From: Methanoculleus chikugoensis
GTDB taxonomy: Archaea; Halobacteriota; Methanomicrobia; Methanomicrobiales; Methanoculleaceae
Direction: 5' to 3'
NCBI RefSeq assembly: GCF_900095385.1
Contig: NZ_FMID01000044.1
Span: 1-63,169, forward strand
Length of the DNA: 63,169 bases
Every line of letters begins with the position of its first letter. Position 1 is the first letter of the stretch. The position numbers were made by a program, and so were the translations under genes. Below are positions 62,502-63,169 of the stretch, one piece after another. Under the pieces are notes generated by a model. It saw nothing but the letters and a program-made list of their open reading frames with translations, was not told the DNA's origin and did no database searches.

Positions 62502-63169
62502 TCGAGATTCTGGTTCACAGATACTACAGTAAGCAACACTACTCTACTATCTTCAATCCCAATACCGGATTTTTTTTGAGGTTGGAAGAGCCAGGTTATT
62601 CGTTGCCATTTTGGTCTGAAAGTGGTCCGGAACTATTGGATATCTCAATTACACGATGGTGCGACAGGAAGTGTCCAAGATGCTATCGCAAATCAGACAC
62701 CTCGGGAGCCCATATGTCAATTCGTGACTACGACCAAATCATGAATCAAGTTAAAAACCTCCCTGTTAATCAAGTGGCATTAGGAGGTGGAAACCCCAAT
62801 CAACACCCTGATTTCTGCGAAATTTTGCGTAGTACTAGGGAGGAATATGGCATAGTTCCTTCCTATACCACAAATGGGAGAGGTCTGACTCAAGATGTCA
62901 TCGAATCGTCAAGAAAATACTGCGGTGCAGTGGCAGTCAGCGCCTACCCTCCGTATCAGGAATTGGAAGAAGCAATTGAAAAATTGACCTCAAACGGAGT
63001 CAAAACCAATATCCATTTCGTCTTAGATAAAAAAAGCGTGATGACAGCAATAGCTTGGTTGAAAGAGCCCCCGGCATTCCTATCAAAAATTAATGCCATC
63101 ATTTTTCTCAACTATAAACCCCTTGGAAGGATCGAAGACGCTATTGGTCTTTTAAAAGAAAGCAATCGG
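62498..63169 (+). CDS. Radical SAM enzyme with atypical GGGNPN loop (partial, 3' end missing)
   Basis: First 224 codons; the gene runs off the window. The radical SAM cluster motif is Cys55-x3-Cys59-x2-Cys62 (WCDRKCPRCYRKS). In place of the usual GGEP there is GGGNP followed by NQHPDF (residues 96-106), followed by TTNGRGL and AVSAYPPY. The first ~45 residues precede the barrel. It starts with GTG overlapping the previous stop. Product unknown; peptide or small-molecule modification is possible. Confidence 0.75.
   Translation, partial: MIEILVHRYYSKQHYSTIFNPNTGFFLRLEEPGYSLPFWSESGPELLDISITRWCDRKCPRCYRKSDTSGAHMSIRDYDQIMNQVKNLPVNQVALGGGNPNQHPDFCEILRSTREEYGIVPSYTTNGRGLTQDVIESSRKYCGAVAVSAYPPYQELEEAIEKLTSNGVKTNIHFVLDKKSVMTAIAWLKEPPAFLSKINAIIFLNYKPLGRIEDAIGLLKESNR

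Noticed and set aside
1-63169. CRISPR array or rRNA genes
   Set aside because: No regularly spaced direct repeats of about 24-37 nt and no rRNA-like conserved segments were seen; only two tRNAs.

Overview
The window is from a high-GC methanogenic archaeon, most likely Methanomicrobiales and Methanoculleus-like. The sequence supports this through an archaeal-type PEP carboxylase, the O-phosphoseryl-tRNA synthetase SepRS, aIF2-gamma, Spt4 and Rpo7, a fused Kae1-Bud32, a YcaO protein of the McrA-thioamidation type, NikR, preQ0 (archaeosine) genes, an AglB oligosaccharyltransferase, and many leaderless genes with a TATA box about 25 nt before the start codon. Genus and species are inferred, not proven.

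Layout: 1-6.4 kb holds a methyltransferase, three secreted or lipoprotein genes (one a chagasin-type I42 protease inhibitor), PEP carboxylase, an MBL-fold protein and a four-blade beta-propeller surface protein. 6.5-9.9 kb is the str operon on the minus strand (rps12-rps7-fusA). 10-12.2 kb is queD-queE-queC plus a NUDIX hydrolase. 12.3-17.7 kb is a translation operon (aRF1, ArgS, Taw1, SepRS) that runs into a convergent trehalose synthase/phosphatase fusion. 20-25 kb holds a small membrane protein with its HTH regulator, an RNase H-like nuclease, a HAD phosphatase and a transglutaminase-like lipoprotein. 25.2-36 kb is one long, mostly overlapping plus-strand run: sufC-sufB, pcm, a cyclase-family hydrolase, a conserved unknown, then glmM, two GlmU-like genes, glmS, an acetyltransferase and a DegT aminotransferase. 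36.2-41.5 kb adds two glycosyltransferases and AglB, so 29-41.5 kb reads as an N-glycosylation locus that makes UDP-GlcNAc and probably a diacetamido derivative. An HDAC-like deacylase, YcaO, a DUF2098 protein and NikR follow. 45-51.1 kb is the conserved archaeal information-processing cluster (aIF2-gamma, PIN, Rpo7, Spt4, dephospho-CoA kinase, S24e, S27ae, Kae1-Bud32, HAM1, L40e). Thi4, HtpX and tRNA-Gly/tRNA-Val come next.

After the tRNA pair the content becomes accessory: small Cys-rich and membrane proteins, a shikimate-kinase-like protein, a transglutaminase-like protein and a flavoprotein. At about 58.4-58.5 kb the base composition changes abruptly, to roughly 35% GC in a sampled line. 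An AT-rich four-gene cassette starts there and runs off the end of the window: a 1033-aa protein with an N-terminal Cap4/DUF4297-like nuclease signature and a central STAND/NACHT-type NTPase, an unknown 150-aa protein, a 122-aa protein with a conserved Ser/Thr-rich N-terminus, and a radical SAM enzyme with an atypical GGGNPN loop. This is the best candidate for an undescribed system, plausibly antiviral defence. The junction carries a 14-nt match to a common cloning polylinker, so the join itself should be verified.
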